Positions 37,012-51,690 of a stretch of 64,000 bases of DNA are shown here, one piece after another. Origin of the DNA: Casuarius casuarius (taxonomy: Eukaryota; Chordata; Aves; Casuariiformes; Casuariidae); assembly GCA_003342895.1 (NCBI GenBank), contig PTFA01000011.1:8271081-8335080 (forward strand), written 5' to 3'. Position 1 is the stretch's first letter, and each line of letters opens with the position of its first letter. Under the pieces are notes generated by a model. The model did no database searches, was not told the DNA's origin, and saw nothing but the letters and a program-made list of their open reading frames with translations. Made by a program: the position numbers and the translations under genes.

Positions 37012-40000
37012 GTACGTACCTTTTATTTAAACATAAATGTTCATATTTTTATGAATTAACATGATGTCAGTGTGAATATATCCATGTACATACATAAAGT
37101 ACTCTCTCCATATATTTACATGTGTATATTTGCATATGTGGGTGATAGATATGTGTGAGTATATTTAAAAGAAAGAATTTAATAAGCACCGTAGAGTCTA
37201 CACCGCGATGAGTTACATTTTGATTACAAGGGAAAATACATAAAAGGAGTGGCCTGAAAATAAGTATGAGAAGGTTAAGGTGGCTATTAAAACATTCCTT
37301 TGATTAACACCATTCATGAAGGGAAGAGATACAGAGTGCAGAAAGACTTGAAGATCAAACAGAATAGGAAATCTATAGAGAACATTCTTAAAGGAGAAAG
37401 AAAATAGCAGACCACTGCAAATGTGAAATAGCTGAAATGCAGTGTTTTCAGGGAAGTTCTAGCAATCAGTTATCATCCTGATGTCTGCATATGGCAAATC
37501 TTACTAGGGCACAGAAGAATAATAAATATGTACAGAAATTTCAAACTACTATCCAGCTTTGAAAAGAAAAGTAGTAGTAAAATAGGTAATCTATACCATT
37601 CCACTTCAGTGAGCAGTGGATTTTTAATGAAACAACATACAAGAAACAAAATCTGTTTTTTTTTTTTAGAGTAAATTGGTAAGAACAGCTTCTGAGTCAT
37701 TCTGAATCTTTAATATTTGTTATTAAAAACCCAAACAAACCTTCAGTGGTACTGTTAATAATGCGTACCCATTCAGTAAAATGTGGGAAGCACCAACTGA
37801 CATACAAAGAAGGTAGTGAGGTACTGATTTTTGTTTTGTTTTACTGTTTTGGATCTGATTAACAATGTAGAGGACTCTACTAGCTGGATTTGTAACCTGA
37901 ATACGGTATGTGTGGAGAATTCTGTGCCTATACAACTCTTGTCTATTTATCGGTTGGCAGCTACCTCATATACAGACTACTCAAGGAAAAGAGAAGAGAG
38001 CAGGTTTTTCCTTCAAGGGTACGTTGACCTATAATGAATGGCAGTCCATAGAAAGTAAATTAAGAAATGATTTTTTTTTTTTAGGGTTTTAGGTTTTATT
38101 GGATTCAAATGCGTTATGTAGGAGAACCTAAAAGACTGTAAAATAAAAGAAGGTGTAAGTTAAAATTATCATCTTAAAAGTTTGACCTCAGACTTCCAAC
38201 ACCATTTCAAAGCAATTTGCCTGTCAGAAAGACATCCACAGTTTTTTTAAAAAAAGGAAAGCCTGCAGATGCCAATGTATTTTCATGATAGCTACTTCCA
38301 TCTACTTGCATTGGTTTCAGTTTAGTCATAGTTTTGTAGATGCTACTAAAAGGCTGTTTGCATTGTATTACGTTTTCCATCAAATTAGTTTCAGAATAAA
38401 ATCACAGGTGGCATTTTTTTGTCCCTGCTTTGTAATTTTCATCACAAACCTCAGACTCAAACTAAGAGATTACTCTCCTTGGCCAGACATCAGTGTGCTC
38501 AGCCTAGCTGGCAGGGTGCCAGAAGTGTGATTATCACAAAAGATCAAATAAAGCAGGATTTTTTTTTCTTTAAGCAGTTCATCCCATTCATTTTGCTCTT
38601 TTCATGTCTTCTACTTACAAAGGCATGTCTCTCTCTTTAATATTTTTAATGCACAGAAAGAGATCTGTGCAAAATCTCAAACTTCTTCCCCCATTTAATG
38701 GGAAAAAAGCAATAATGCTTCTTTGGAACTCTGCTGTATCCTTAAAAATATCATTAGAGCAGAAGATAACAGCTGTTACTGAGGATAGCTAAAAGCACAT
38801 AAGATAGCAGCTGAAAACCTGTGAACATAGTATTACTAATGTAACTATTATTTTATTTCAATAAAAATCTGACCATGCTTTCAAAATAACAGATGCAGTG
38901 AAATTATTTCTTTACCATCTGCCCTGTGAAACCTTTAAAAAATGAAATTTTATTGTTTCAAATTCTTTAGTTTTGTCTTACTTAAAAATCTAAAATTGTT
39001 CCAACTTACTGATGATACAGCTGTAATTTCATACGATAAACTAGCAGAAATATGTTAAAGCCTAACCTCACAGCTGGAATTCTTGACTTCAGTGAAATGT
39101 GATGAATATTAATGGTGATCCTATAACTTTGAATCATTTATTGCAGTTTTTGCTGGATCTTTTCATATATTCTTGTTGAGTCCCACTCCTTTGCATATGG
39201 GGTCCACAGGGAAGTACTGTCTCTCCCTCTTTATTAAAATCACAGCTGAATCTTTCATCTTGTGTCATTACATCTTACCTCTAATTCACATATAAAATAC
39301 ACTCTCAGTTCCACAATGGCTGTCTCCTGAGGCATAGAGTATCTCTGCCTTGGCACATCTTTATTTAATCAGGGTTGAACATTATCTAAGAAAGAGGTGA
39401 TTTTGCTTTCCAGTTGCTCTGCATATTTAAAAGCTGGACAGCTTGATAGTTGATTTTAAAGTCACTGATATAAGAAAACATGATGTGAACTACTTATGTA
39501 TATGTATAGATGCATATGTTGAGCTCCATGTTTTCAGTTAAGTCATTGAAGGGTTTTTTAAGTTATGAGTTACCACATTGTCAAGAATGCATTAAAATAC
39601 AATAAAAGAAATACAAATCCCACATGCAGCAAAAGATTTTAATAGCTTAAGCTGGGACACTTTTTTCAGTTTATGCCAGTAGAAGTGAGTGCAAGCTTTC
39701 AGATTTAGATTCTGATACAAAGGCAGTAGGAGCATTCTCTGTGGACTTTGTTGGGCTTGGGATCAGGTCCTTTAGCAGGGATTATTGTGGAAGGTGAAAA
39801 TGCCATGGCGAACTGGAACAGATTCCAGATTTGTGGAATTTAGTCAGTTCTTGAGCTCTACAGAGATATCTGGCCCAAGAAAGCCTTGTAAAAGCATGGA
39901 ATGACAAATTTTTAATGCTTCTGGTAGACTAATAGATTTTTGTAACAGATTTCTTTGTAGATTTTAGAGAAAGGAGGATGAGTAAAAAAACCTCTTTTGA

Positions 40001-41737
40001 ACACAGTTTTTTGAGAGATTTTGATAGATGCTTGTAGACCTCTGTGGTCATGAATATCTGAGCAAATACTAATGCTGTACTATGATGCCTGTCATATTTT
40101 CATCATTTTTCAGTAAAAATGATTGTTTTTCTGATACTTTTTTGGATTTTTAAATGTGTAAAATGCAATGTTTTTCCAGGAAATTGATTTCTTTTAGGAG
40201 ATGCCAGTCAAGCAAAATATAAACTTGGAAATATGTTTCGCTAGTGTAAGTTTAAAAAAAAAAAAGTTTTCTGATAATCATAGAAGCTTACTGAAAACTT
40301 GAAGAGAACCAGCCCGGGATTTGACCTCTTCTGGAGTAGATAAGAATATTTCAAATTTCCTTTTTCCTAATACTCCTTGGCTCATTACAAGATAAAATAG
40401 ATTTACTACCCCAGCTTATTTTCCTCTTTCAACAGGAGACAATTATTATTCATAACGAAACTTTCATGAATGCAAATTTTCTTTTTCCACTGCCCCTAGC
40501 TTTTAGCTAGAGTAGGCACCTTCCCACTGTGCCTACCTTAGAGGCCATACCAGGCTGGAAACAGTCATAATTGGAATCTGGAATCTTTTCCATCAGAGCT
40601 TTCATCAAATGAATCGTAATTCAGTAGCATCATTAACTCTTAAGTTCTGCCTTTTCTATCAGGTTATTGTGATTTTTAAAATCACCCTTTTCAGTCCTCA
40701 AGAGTCTTGGACCTGGCTAGTAAAAATGGCTTATAGATTTGTAGGTTTCCTTTTTCACTGGCTTATCAAACCGCTCAATTTGTTATGTGAATATGATACT
40801 ATGTGTTTATATGCATGATTGTTACATTTTGACACATTCTATATTCTGCATTTCCCTGCAGCCTATGAAGCTACCTTGGAAAAATAATTCCTGGCACTTA
40901 AAGATATTCCTTTGTTGCTTTAGGAAGATTGTGACTGTCTTTTGTAATGTAATGTATGCTCACTCATTTTTCTGTGCTTTTAAAGTGCCTGAACAAATTT
41001 TCAGTGAAATAACCAAAATATATCTCTCAATGCTCTGAATAAGGCGTTGAATAGTTCAGTTAAAGAAGTTGATTGGTTTTACGTTTTTTCTGAGAACAAT
41101 GATAAATGTTCAGCCCAACTCAAACCATGGGTTAACCACTGCTTAGCTTTGGACACAGGCTCAGAGGCAAAGAAATTAGATGCTTGAATTCTATATAAGC
41201 CCCTAATTGTGAAGCTGCAAAGGAACCAAGAAGATTCATTGAGCCAAGGGGATTAAGAGTGACCAGTTCTCTATTGAGACTTTTCAAGAAGTAGGGTATA
41301 GGATTTGAATCTCTTCAGTTGAGAGATTGAAGTTTTCACCTATACTGAGCTGATAACTAAAAGATGGTGATTTTGCTGATTATGGTTTTTGCTTTGTGAT
41401 GAGCCAGTGAGCAATTCACAGCACCTGAACAGGACAGTGAAGTTTGTAGGTCACAGAGGAAATAGGATAGATGCCAAAAAGCTCAAACCTGATGGAAAGC
41501 CAAGCCCTCTCAGGAATAGCGTTTTATGTGCCAAGGGTATATAAATTCTCAAAACAGAGGAATCCGTGACTTAACAGCATCAAATTTCTAAATTACATGT
41601 AAATTCCACTTATGTTCTTAGTTGGATCTGAGCCCAAATGAAGGTAACCTTTAACTACTTTTGATTAAAGGCTTATATGTAGATATAGGACTGGAAGTGT
41701 TCTTAGTGTGTAGCTCTTGTATGTAGGTACGCTTGCA
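37012..41737 (+). other. Presumed first coding intron (start)
   Basis: Begins with GTACGT. Contains only short chance ORFs and AT-rich unique sequence. Confidence 0.5.
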
Positions 41738-42400
41738 GATTCATGGAAAAATCTCTGGAGGTCATCTAGTTGTTTCTCTTGGGGGAGAAGGGGTTCAGAA
41801 CAATGCTGTCTTCGAAGTATAGACCAGATTGCCCAGGGGCTCGGCCAGTTGAGTTTTGAACATCTCCAAGGATGGAAATTTCATAAGCTCTTTGCATAAC
41901 CTTAGCCACTGCCAAGATGAAAATTTTTTTCCTAATATCTAGCTGGAATTTCTTGTCCTGCAGTTTGTGACTCTCACTTCTGCAAACTTTTCCATAAGGT
42001 GGCTGAAGACTACACTTAGCTCTCCCCATTGACTTCTCTGTGCTTAACAAATGCAGTCTCCTCAGCCCCTCCCAGTGTGTCATATGCTCCAGCCCCCTGA
42101 CCATCTCAGTGGCCCTTCTCTGGACTCTCCCCTGTTTTTCTATACCTCTCTTGGACTGAGTGGCCCCAAACTGGACATGCTATTCCATTTGCAGTCTCTC
42201 AACTGCCAAGTGGAGGGAAATAATCACTCCCCTTGACCTGCTGGTTATGCTCTCACTAATGCATCGCACGATGTTGGCAGCCTCCCCTGGGGCAAGGGTG
42301 CCCTGCCAAGTCAAGTTCAGCTCATCCACCAGGACCCCAGATGCTTCTCTGTCATGTTCTTACCTTTCCATCATACACCTTATGCCTTTTACTTTGGAAA
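41738..42400 (-). mobile_element. CR1 LINE, longer 3' segment
   Basis: About 0.65 kb of CR1 in reverse orientation. Landmarks in order are GGTCATCTAGT, GATTGCCCAGGGGCTCGGCC, CATCTCCAAGGATGG, TTTTTTTCCTAATATCTAGC, CTCCAGCCCCCTGACCATCT, GTGGCCCTTCTCTGGACTC, CCCCAAACTGGACA and CCACCAGGACCCCAGATGC. These follow the usual order of the CR1 3' untranslated region and end of ORF2. An internal stretch near 41778-41815 does not match well and may be an insertion or rearrangement. The open frames inside are element-derived, not host genes. Confidence 0.9.
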
Positions 42401-44568
42401 GGATCACCTTGGAGGAATGGTTCTGTTGACAAAAACTGAAGTGGCAAGAAATACCGTGTTTTGGTGCACATTGTCCTGTAATTTTGTTTTCACAAGCTTT
42501 GTGAAATGTTAGTCACGGCCATAAGTTAGATCTTTGTGATTCTAATTTAATATAACCTAGACAAATGGCATCTGTAAGTGATGTTTAGTAATGGCTGATG
42601 ATTCAATGTGTTCTTTTCAGTTGTAAGTGCTCCCAGGTTTGTAGATTATGGTATTTAATGATAAATTCAGAGAAACTAGTCAGGCAATTTTGGCCTTGCT
42701 GAAGTCAATCCAGTTTAGTTCCACAGCGGAACATGTGGAAACCTATCTATGTTTCTGTCATCCATGTCTAATTAACTCAAAAAAGTCAGAAAATAGATTT
42801 CAACTCAAACTTCAAAAATACCCTCACCTTTCAGCTAACCCCTACAAAGAAGAATCTCACAGCAAAAAGGTTGTAGAAAATAGACTAGATAAAAATTAAG
42901 AGAAAAATGGTATCCATTCCCACATAAAGTAAGTGTGCGTGTGTGCACATGCACGCCTGCCTGCCTTTTCCTTCCTTTCTATCCCTGCAATAAACATAGG
43001 CTGTACTATAACCTGTTGTAGAGGGGACACAGTACAAACTGAGGTCTTACCACTACTTTGAAACATCCAATCTGACCAGCGTATATTTGTATGCATGTGT
43101 ATGAAGTTTTGTGAAGATACATAACTATGTACAATTTTCAACTGGTAACTCTTAAAACTGAAAAACCATATTACCTCATGGAGTACTCAGCTGTCTTTGA
43201 AGTGCAGGATAATATGCTATTTAAAAAATATTTTGCATTAATTTTTATTCTTGAATTCCAGTATTTATGAATTAATGCTAGGTCACGATATGTTATGATA
43301 CAATGTATGTGTCATCAAGGAAAAGTCATATGTTACCATGTATAATTTCCATTAGGAGGCTGCAAACCGGATTACTTTATAACAAAAGAGAGAATCATTT
43401 CTTGCTATCAGAAAATGGGAACTATCGTAAATCTCATATACTGATTTGAGTTACTTACTCTAACTACATGACGGTCATATAATTTTCCTAGTCATCCCTA
43501 CTGGTAGAAGTAAAAATGCGTAGCTCTTATTCTTGATTTGTAGTATTATGACTAAATTGGTTCTGCCTCTATATGATACATGCTAGCTGATTTTTAGTTT
43601 TGTTATATATCTTCCTTCTTTGATTTTGATTGACGCCAGCACGTTTTCAAAGTTCTTAGATTGTTTCACAGTTCTTGGCTTTATGGCATGGCCCTAGTGT
43701 CGTTCCCCTCCCCCCCCTTCTTTTTTTGTGAAGATGACAAGGGCTTGGAAATCCTATCAGTAGAAATGTTATGCCTTGAAAGAAGACATATTAAAGGCGG
43801 GAGGTGGAACCCAGCACATGCCTTGCCTTCTAGAGATTGTCACTGTGTACACTGAGGTCTTAATAAATGAAAAGATTGCCAGCTGTACTTCAATTCACTG
43901 TTTCTTTATTAGCCTTTAAAAAGAAATAAATAGAGCATGATGCTTTATTTAATTGTCTAAATAGATGGAGACAAACTAAGAGGCACAGTCAGCTGCAAGA
44001 CACTTAATGAAAAAATCCAGGTTTTTAATCTAGCTGTAGAACACAACTACTCTGCTTTGATGATGTGGCCTTTGTGATGAACCTGACTGGAAAACCACAT
44101 GTGCTGCACTCTCCTCCTAATTAAGTCATCAAAATGCACTGGAGCAAGCTGAGTGACTTGCGTAGACCACTATAAGTAATTTTAGTTCGTCTATTTCTTG
44201 GTTAATAGAAAGTGGCACTGTTCTAGATGATGACTGATAGAGGTTAGATGCTACAGCTGCTGTTATTGTGCCTGCAGGTAAACCCCTTTATAAACTGTGT
44301 GTGTGTATGTAAGAAAGGGCACTTTGCTTTGTTTCCCTTTTCTCCTTTACTCTTTGAGGAAGTGATCCCGGGAGGATTTCCTCCATTTTTCTTCAGTGGT
44401 AGCCTCTGTCTCCTGTTATCCTCAAAACATTTCACTTGTTTTGAATGCTCTGACAGAGCATTCACCGAGTCTCTAAAACTGATCTTAAAAGTAAAGTTTT
44501 GGAAAAGCTGTGTACAAGAATAAAAAAAGTAAAAATGACAACAATGACTATCAAGCGCTAAAAAAAAG

Positions 44569-44593
44569 TGTGTGTGTATATATATCTATATAT
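44569..44593 (+). repeat. Compound (GT)n(TA)n repeat
   Basis: GTGTGTGTGT passes into TATATATATC and TATATATA. Confidence 0.85.
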
Positions 44594-44666
44594 AAAAAAA
44601 TCCTGATGATGAGCAAATTAGTTTTTTCAGTGTGGGCTAGATTGGCCACAGTATAAGTTTGTTGAG

Positions 44667-44690
44667 TTTTTTGTTTGTTTGTTTGTTTTT
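44667..44690 (+). repeat. (TTTG)n repeat
   Basis: Several TTTG units, similar to those right of the assembly gap at 59.1 kb. Confidence 0.8.
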
Positions 44691-46860
44691 AATAAAAGAT
44701 GTGCGGACCTGATTCTGAAGCTTTTTAAAGAGAAAAATACACTAACTGCGAAATGGCATAATTGGATCTTAAAAGTTATCTGTGGGCTTTATAAACTTAT
44801 GAAATTATGCTGAAAAACTCTCCTAACTTACATAACTCTGACACTCCAAAGTTGATGATGACGTAAAGGTGTAAAGGTGTTTGCCTGTAACAATCTAAGA
44901 GTGCATTTGCTTATGAATGTAACAATTTACAAGTGTGTTTTCACATGTATGACTACTCAAGTGGTTACTGCAGGTACATCTTCACTTGCTAATTTATTTT
45001 TGATGCTATGAAGTTGGATGTCTAGAGATTTTTTATTAAATATTTTAATAAGTATCTAATATATTTGCACAACTACTGCCTTGGAAATAGTTGATTTATA
45101 TACACCTGTATCTGCATGTGTAGAAAAAAGTCCTTTCGTCAGAGACTGCCACTTTAGTTTTGCACAAAGTTCACAGGAAATTTCTACCTCTTGTCTAATC
45201 TGAACTTTAAATCCCGGTGGAAGTGATGAAAGCAGAAAAAGGCTTATTTTTTAATATAAGCATATATTCTATATAGTGTAAGCTTGTATTTTAAGCTCTT
45301 TCTCAACATTAACTATTGAGTTATGGCAGTAACATCTATTATGTTATACAATATCCATTATCATACAGGAAGGTGTATCTGATTAATTACTGTGTGTTAC
45401 TTATTTTAATTTTTTATATTATTTGATACATGTTTATCAAATACAGTTTAAAATCACCACCTATTATCTGGATCCAGGGAGAGACTTGCAGTTCATATTT
45501 GGAGGAGTGAATATTTTATGTTTGATAAATTAGATTAAGCAATAAAAGTATGCGTGTATCGCCATGCTTTAAGCTTATATTTTTGTTAATAACAGCTAAA
45601 ATATTTTTCCCACATTAATTATTGTACATTTATTGTCAAAATAACAAGTCAAATGTTATGTGTCTGCTAATACTAAATCAGTCTACTGCGCTTTCTCTGT
45701 TGTCTGAAAACAAAGAAACACCTATCCTTTTGAAATGATTTTTGCTTAAGGCATTTTTACAGGCTATTGTGAAGATAAGACACCTTAACAGTGCTGTGAA
45801 GCACATCTAGTTAGCCATTTACTGTTAAGCTTCCACATTTAGATGTTTCTTTAATTATATTGTGGGTGTTTTCTTTCTTTATCTTTTTTTTTCCTCCCCA
45901 GCATTACTCTAAGGGTAAAATTTAATGATACTATTTATAACTTGTTTTTGAAACCAGCTCATAGATGAGTGAGGTTTATGCCTACTTCATTTTGACATGC
46001 AGCTGATGTGACCTCTAAGGTCACACTTCTAATATATGAAAATAAAAAGGCGGTTAATGGTTCCCGACATAAGCATGGCTTTTTTTTCTTCCTTCCTTTC
46101 TCTTCTCTTTGCAAAATACATCAGTTATTCCTATCAGGATTTTACTTACTTACAGTACTCTCTACTCACAGTAAGTATTTCCAGTTCACTTTACATCCAT
46201 TTGGCGGAGTTATATATGTACATGTAAAATTAAAGATTGTGTTTATGTACAATACCATTTCATGAAACATGTTTTATTATATCCACTAACACTGATATAA
46301 AAACATGGCACCAAACTAGCACAGAATTGGTCACAATCTTTTGAAAGTACTTAATGTCTGTAAGCATATACCTAGCTTTACTTGTATGTTACACAAGATT
46401 TGTAGGATAGTTCAATGCTTAAAATTTGGCACAACCTTAAGCTTCTTTGCTGATTTGGCCTGTAATGCTTAAATAAACGTAAGGATTTTTAAAATATAGT
46501 AACTACGGCTAATTCTATTCATCAGTTTCTGGTGTGTCTTTTTGGCACGTTTCTAAGTGCATGTTTGCTCATGGGTGGTAACTGCTGAAGGTGGATTTTT
46601 TCTGGCTATTAAATCAGGACTGGTTCAGAATCGGACTTAACGAGAGAGTGTAGCCTGTGGATGCTCATGACTGTGTCTTCCACTGAGGAAGTGGGAAACT
46701 TGGAGTTTATTGAAAGATTGTACAGGGTTAAGTAAGAGCTAAATTACCTCTTGGTTGCATGTGTTAAGTTGCCTCTTTAATCTGTTCTCTGATAGACTAC
46801 ATGTGAATTCATTGTTCTCCAGTTCCCACTGGTTTATTTCCTGTGTTTTATTATTTTATT

Positions 46861-46896
46861 TGTTTTTATCAGATGTTTGTAACGTCTGATAAAACA
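46861..46896. repeat. 14-bp hairpin with one bulge
   Basis: TGTTTTTATCAGATG (46861-46875) pairs with CGTCTGATAAAACA (46883-46896): 14 pairs including one G-T wobble, with one bulged T and a 7-nt loop TTTGTAA. Confidence 0.85.
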
Positions 46897-48537
46897 GCCT
46901 TACATACTTAAGTTTTTAATTTGTATACAATCAGAAATACCTGTGACTTGCTTTACTATAAGCTTTAGGTTTACTTCAGCCAACTTTGTGCAAAGTTACT
47001 CCCTATTTTTAAATTTCAGAACTTTGGTGGCCTGCTTCTGATATAGCACTTGTGGGTTGTTTTGTTTCTATTCTTAAATTGGATATGTTGCAGGGGACAA
47101 AGTTTTGTACAATATCTTTGCTTCAGCATTTGGATTGAACAAGGTGGTTTGGATTGGTCTTGTAAATTAATCAGTGCAATTTAATGCACAGATTACAAAT
47201 GGTGTTTGGAATTTGGTGGTACGCTATCCTGTACTTTCCAAACGTACAGACAGTTCTGAATCCGAATTTGAATTAAAATGCACAAAATTGGGGAATGGGA
47301 ACAAGACATGAGACTAATACCTACCTTTCCGGTTTATTTCCTATACTCTTACAATGTATCTTCTCAAAACTATTCTGGCTTTGAAAGGACCCTGCTACAT
47401 AGGCCATATGTTACCTTAAGTTCATCTCTCTCCAGCGTTCACTCAGTTTGCCTGAATTGAGCTCCCTGCTGTCATGGCTGGATTATTTCTGGAAGCAGAG
47501 CTAGCTTATTTAAAGTTAGCCTGGGACCTTGACTTTACATTGCAGTCTGCTGTGCTGTCACTGTCTGCTGTTTTTATTTGGTGGTGTTACTTTTCTTGTG
47601 AGACTTCATAGCATTTTATCTTATTGTAAATATTTATAAAGTTATAATATAACTTGTAAATGAAGTTGGATTCAAATTCCTATTTCTCCGTATTCCATTA
47701 TTAAGGTTTTTCTTTCCTGTATTTTTTTGAAAAACTCTATAGAGGGTTTTGTATGCATTTTACCAGGGAAGTCTGAATCATCTAGTATTTCAAGGGAATT
47801 AAGTACAATGAGAAAAAAGATGGTTTGAGGTCAGTCATAGCTTATGAAGGTATTCAGCCAGTGTCAAGGCTGGCTTTGAGTTCTGGTTCAAAATATTTAG
47901 CCTTTCTATTACTGCAGAAACTCCAATCAATCTGGGTTGCAGTCACCTTGTAAAAAATAGGTGAAATCCCTTGGTCAGCATTTGCAGAACAGTCTATTTT
48001 GCTAATTCAGAGAGATGGACAGAATATTGATACTAGAAATAAACGCTAACTAGTCTGTCCTGTTTTAAAGAAGGGCTAAAAGCCTGTATTTTATATGGGG
48101 TAACTGCAGTTATATTCTTGTAATTGGTAAAAGGATATGTGTTCTCACACTTTTTGAAATGGAAGGAAGATCTAGAGTAAAACTGCTCCATTCCAGGCCT
48201 AGTACATAGAATCCTTCTTCTGATAGATGATGACACAAGTCACATCAGTGTTTCATGTCTGTAGCAAATTTTAAGCAATATTTTAATCTTACAGTGCCAA
48301 AATAACAAATTTCATTAAAGGGCCCCAGGGCACTCTCAGTCACCATTAAAACTTGCTAATAATTTGACTTCTGTCAAATTGAAGAGTTATGTGGTCTGAC
48401 TTTTTCTCCTACTGAATCCTTCTTATTTCCTGTTTTAATATTTGTGTTCATGCAGTCTTATAGAGGTGCATCAGCAGGTATTCTGATAAATTTAGATTAT
48501 CATTTTTCATTCTGCAACTCTAAGTACCTCACCCTTT

Positions 48538-48569
48538 GTTCTCTTAAAAAGAGGTTCTCTTAAAAAGAT
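48538..48569 (+). repeat. 15-nt tandem duplication
   Basis: GTTCTCTTAAAAAGA is present twice almost head to tail (spacer one G). Confidence 0.85.
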
Positions 48570-50835
48570 AAGCAGCTAGTAAGGAGCTACTAGCTGGGAG
48601 AGCTGATGTGATGAAGATGCTGTGGGGAAAAATGTCAGAGGATGTTTGAATTAAGGAATTAGGAAAATAAAGAGAACCTACCCTGAAATTGTATCTGATG
48701 GGGAAAAGACAGAGAGTGGGACAAGGACAGCAGGAAAAGGAAAAGGACAGAGAGGGATTGGGGCAGAATAACATGATTTGTAAGCACAGCAGTCTTAAGA
48801 GCCTAAAAACAAATTTGGGAGGTCTCATCCTTCACTACCTTCAGAGAATGATATCCTATTTGTGCTTGGGTTTCTCTGGTAGATCATTTGAAGAGATCTG
48901 TATCTCTGCCTCATTCAGACAATAGAAGAAGTGCAGAGACGGAGTTACCATGTTGCCTCTCGTGTTGGGATCACTCTTGGGATCTGCAAGGTGCTGTTCA
49001 GATGTTCACTCATCCCCAGGAGTTAGGAAACACCCCTGGATCTCATACTTTGACTCTGAGGCTATCTAGTTTCTCATGATGAAGGGCAGAAAGAGGAGAC
49101 AAGCCAAAGAAATGCCACACAATAAATTATAAGAAAAGAACATCTGAGTTGCAAAACTAAATGTTTAGGTTATGAAGAAACCATCACCAGTATTTAAGTT
49201 AAGATAGCTGAATGAGTGGCTTCTATGTCAGTTGAGTATATCCACAGTTTTCTTATTTACTCCATATTATTATCCTGCTTAGTAAAACAGGAGATAGCAT
49301 TTCATGATAGCACCTATATGTCCATAATCTCAAAACTCCTTTGCAGATACACTACTTTCTATCATAATACTTTGTATGTATACTAGAACTATTTTTGCAT
49401 ATATACTATTGTCGTCGTCTTTTTAACTTGGTTTAACTTATATGGGAGATAGCACAGTATGTCTGCATGTAAATAAGTTTGTCCACTCTTCTCCCATTTT
49501 TTTTAAACCTCCTTTCTTCAGTAATCTTTGTATCTATTGACCAATTTTTAGAGACTTAACAGAGGAAGAGAGTTCACAAAGATATGAAATTCCTTTGAGA
49601 ATTGGCAGTTATGCAGAGAAAGAGGCCCGGATTAGTACCTCCAGATATGTACTACTCATTAGCATATGCATCAGAGAATGAGCCATAGTACATGTTGGGA
49701 GTTTGGGCATGTGTAACTAGGGCACATGGAGGTCAGCGAAGGAAGGAAGAAAGAGAAGACATGCAGAGGGGATGTAGAAGAACTGGAGTAGAAGTGGAGT
49801 CACTGCTGAGAGGATTTCAGAGGATATTTCATAAAGATCTGGAATTACCATGGTGGGAGAATATAAGAGAATAGAAGGTTATGCTTTTTTAGATGTAATG
49901 CTTATGGAACAATTTCTTTTTCTACAGTCTCCTTCTCTCCGGAAGAGTTATGCTTCCGGACCATGTCAGGGTAACATTGTATACTGTCATTTTTATAATG
50001 CCTGTCTTGTTTACTGTGCTGCCATAGAGAACTGGAATCCATCCATGCATCTGGCACAGGTTTCCTAAGTGCTGCTGCTTAAGAGGCTTCAAACAAAACA
50101 CTGACCAAATGCCATTAGTAGTCCACACCTTGTTTCATGGGTTGCCTAGTTCTACTCTCAGGGGTGGATTTTCCAGCAGCTCTAAGCATTTACTATTAGC
50201 ATCAAATGCAATTGAAATTTTCATCACAAAAAAATTGGAGTATTAAATAAGACTAAAAAAATAAGACTTAATGTATCTCAGTTTATCTGTATAAAATTGG
50301 TGATATTCTAGATGATTTTGAATGGTAGGCCCCAATTCCTTTCCAACTGTATGAAGCAAGAAATAATAACTTACATGGGGTAAAGGTATATTTACTGGTT
50401 TTGAAGTTCAGATACTCTGGGAGTATAGCATGTCATGACAACGTTAATAAAATAGAGAACTTCTAAACTTTGTAATATCCTACTGTATATATTGCTTCAC
50501 AGGCCTGCATCTTGTGTTTTCAGTATTTTGGAGAAAAACTCATGACTAAGCTTGGGTGCCACTCTATGCAAAACTCTCAATGTAGCTGTTCAGAAGTGGC
50601 AGCCTAACAGCACCATAACTTTTGTCAACAAACTTTTAAAATCTCAAATATTTACAAACAGTGTGAAGATTATTTGTGAACGACCTCTCAAAACTAAGAA
50701 CACCTGCTTTTCCTAATACAAACATTACTGTGCTGTATTCTGTAGCTCACTGCAAGCTTCCAACATGCTATCCAGACCTGTTGAATTCCCATCAAATAAG
50801 TAGGATTTTTTTCTTTTGTGCTGATGCTTAGTGTT

Positions 50836-50852
50836 CATCCATCCATCCATCC
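50836..50852 (+). repeat. (CATC)n repeat
   Basis: Four CATC units. Confidence 0.85.
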
Positions 50853-51659
50853 AGCATCATGGATGCAGCTACCTAATGGTGTACGGTAGAAAAGCATATC
50901 TGAGCTGATCACTTAGGCTCTAATCACTTTATACTCAGCAAGGAGAGGCAGTTCAGGGCATAGTTGATATGTCCTATGTGCATGTTTGAGATTGTTTTCC
51001 GCAATTGCCAGTTTTTCTCCCTTCACTAAAGGAGTTTGGATTTACCTTCAGTCAGATAAATCCCATCCTTGGTGTCTGTGAATTCTCTTTGACAACTGGG
51101 CTGCCTCCAGTCTAAGTAGTGGGTATGCTGTGTCTTATCTTGCACATATTGTTCCTATATCCAAATCAAGGATAGAGACAAAGCGTACTGTGGCTGTCTT
51201 CATGAACCCACGTTTCCTGTTTTCTTTCTGGGAAGACTAAAGCCTAGAATAAAGACCTTAGTGCTTGCTAGAAGTATGGATCAGGCTGAAAAAGTATTGC
51301 TAGATCCACTAACTTATATGTAGCATAGAAGTCTTCCTCAGATTTTAAATGTGCGGCCTTTTCCATTGTCAAGTTGAAGAGATGGCTAAGGATGCTTTAT
51401 TACAGGAAAAGTGTCTTTCCTTACATATTGTGGATAGCAACTCCAAATTATACAGAAGGCTTGTAGCTCTAGTACAGAGAAGGAAAGTATTTGAGACTCG
51501 TTAGAAAATCCTTCTATTCTCAAAAGTAAGTGAGGCTGTGGGGAACACATGATACATTTCATTGCATTGTTTTACCTTGTGCTGTCAAGGAGGAATTTTG
51601 AAACCCTTTATGAAGTCTTCATTATATTCACATGTTCTGGGAAGGGACTCTAAAAAGAC

Positions 51660-51665
<6 letters not shown>

Positions 51666-51690
<25 letters not shown>
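51666..51690 (+). repeat. Poly-A tract (A25)
   Basis: Uninterrupted A25. No LINE 3' end recognised before it; the preceding 100 bases resemble nothing known to me. Confidence 0.9.

Noticed and set aside
41717..42429. Cluster of overlapping ORFs on both strands
   Set aside because: They lie inside a CR1 LINE segment in reverse orientation, mostly its untranslated 3' region.
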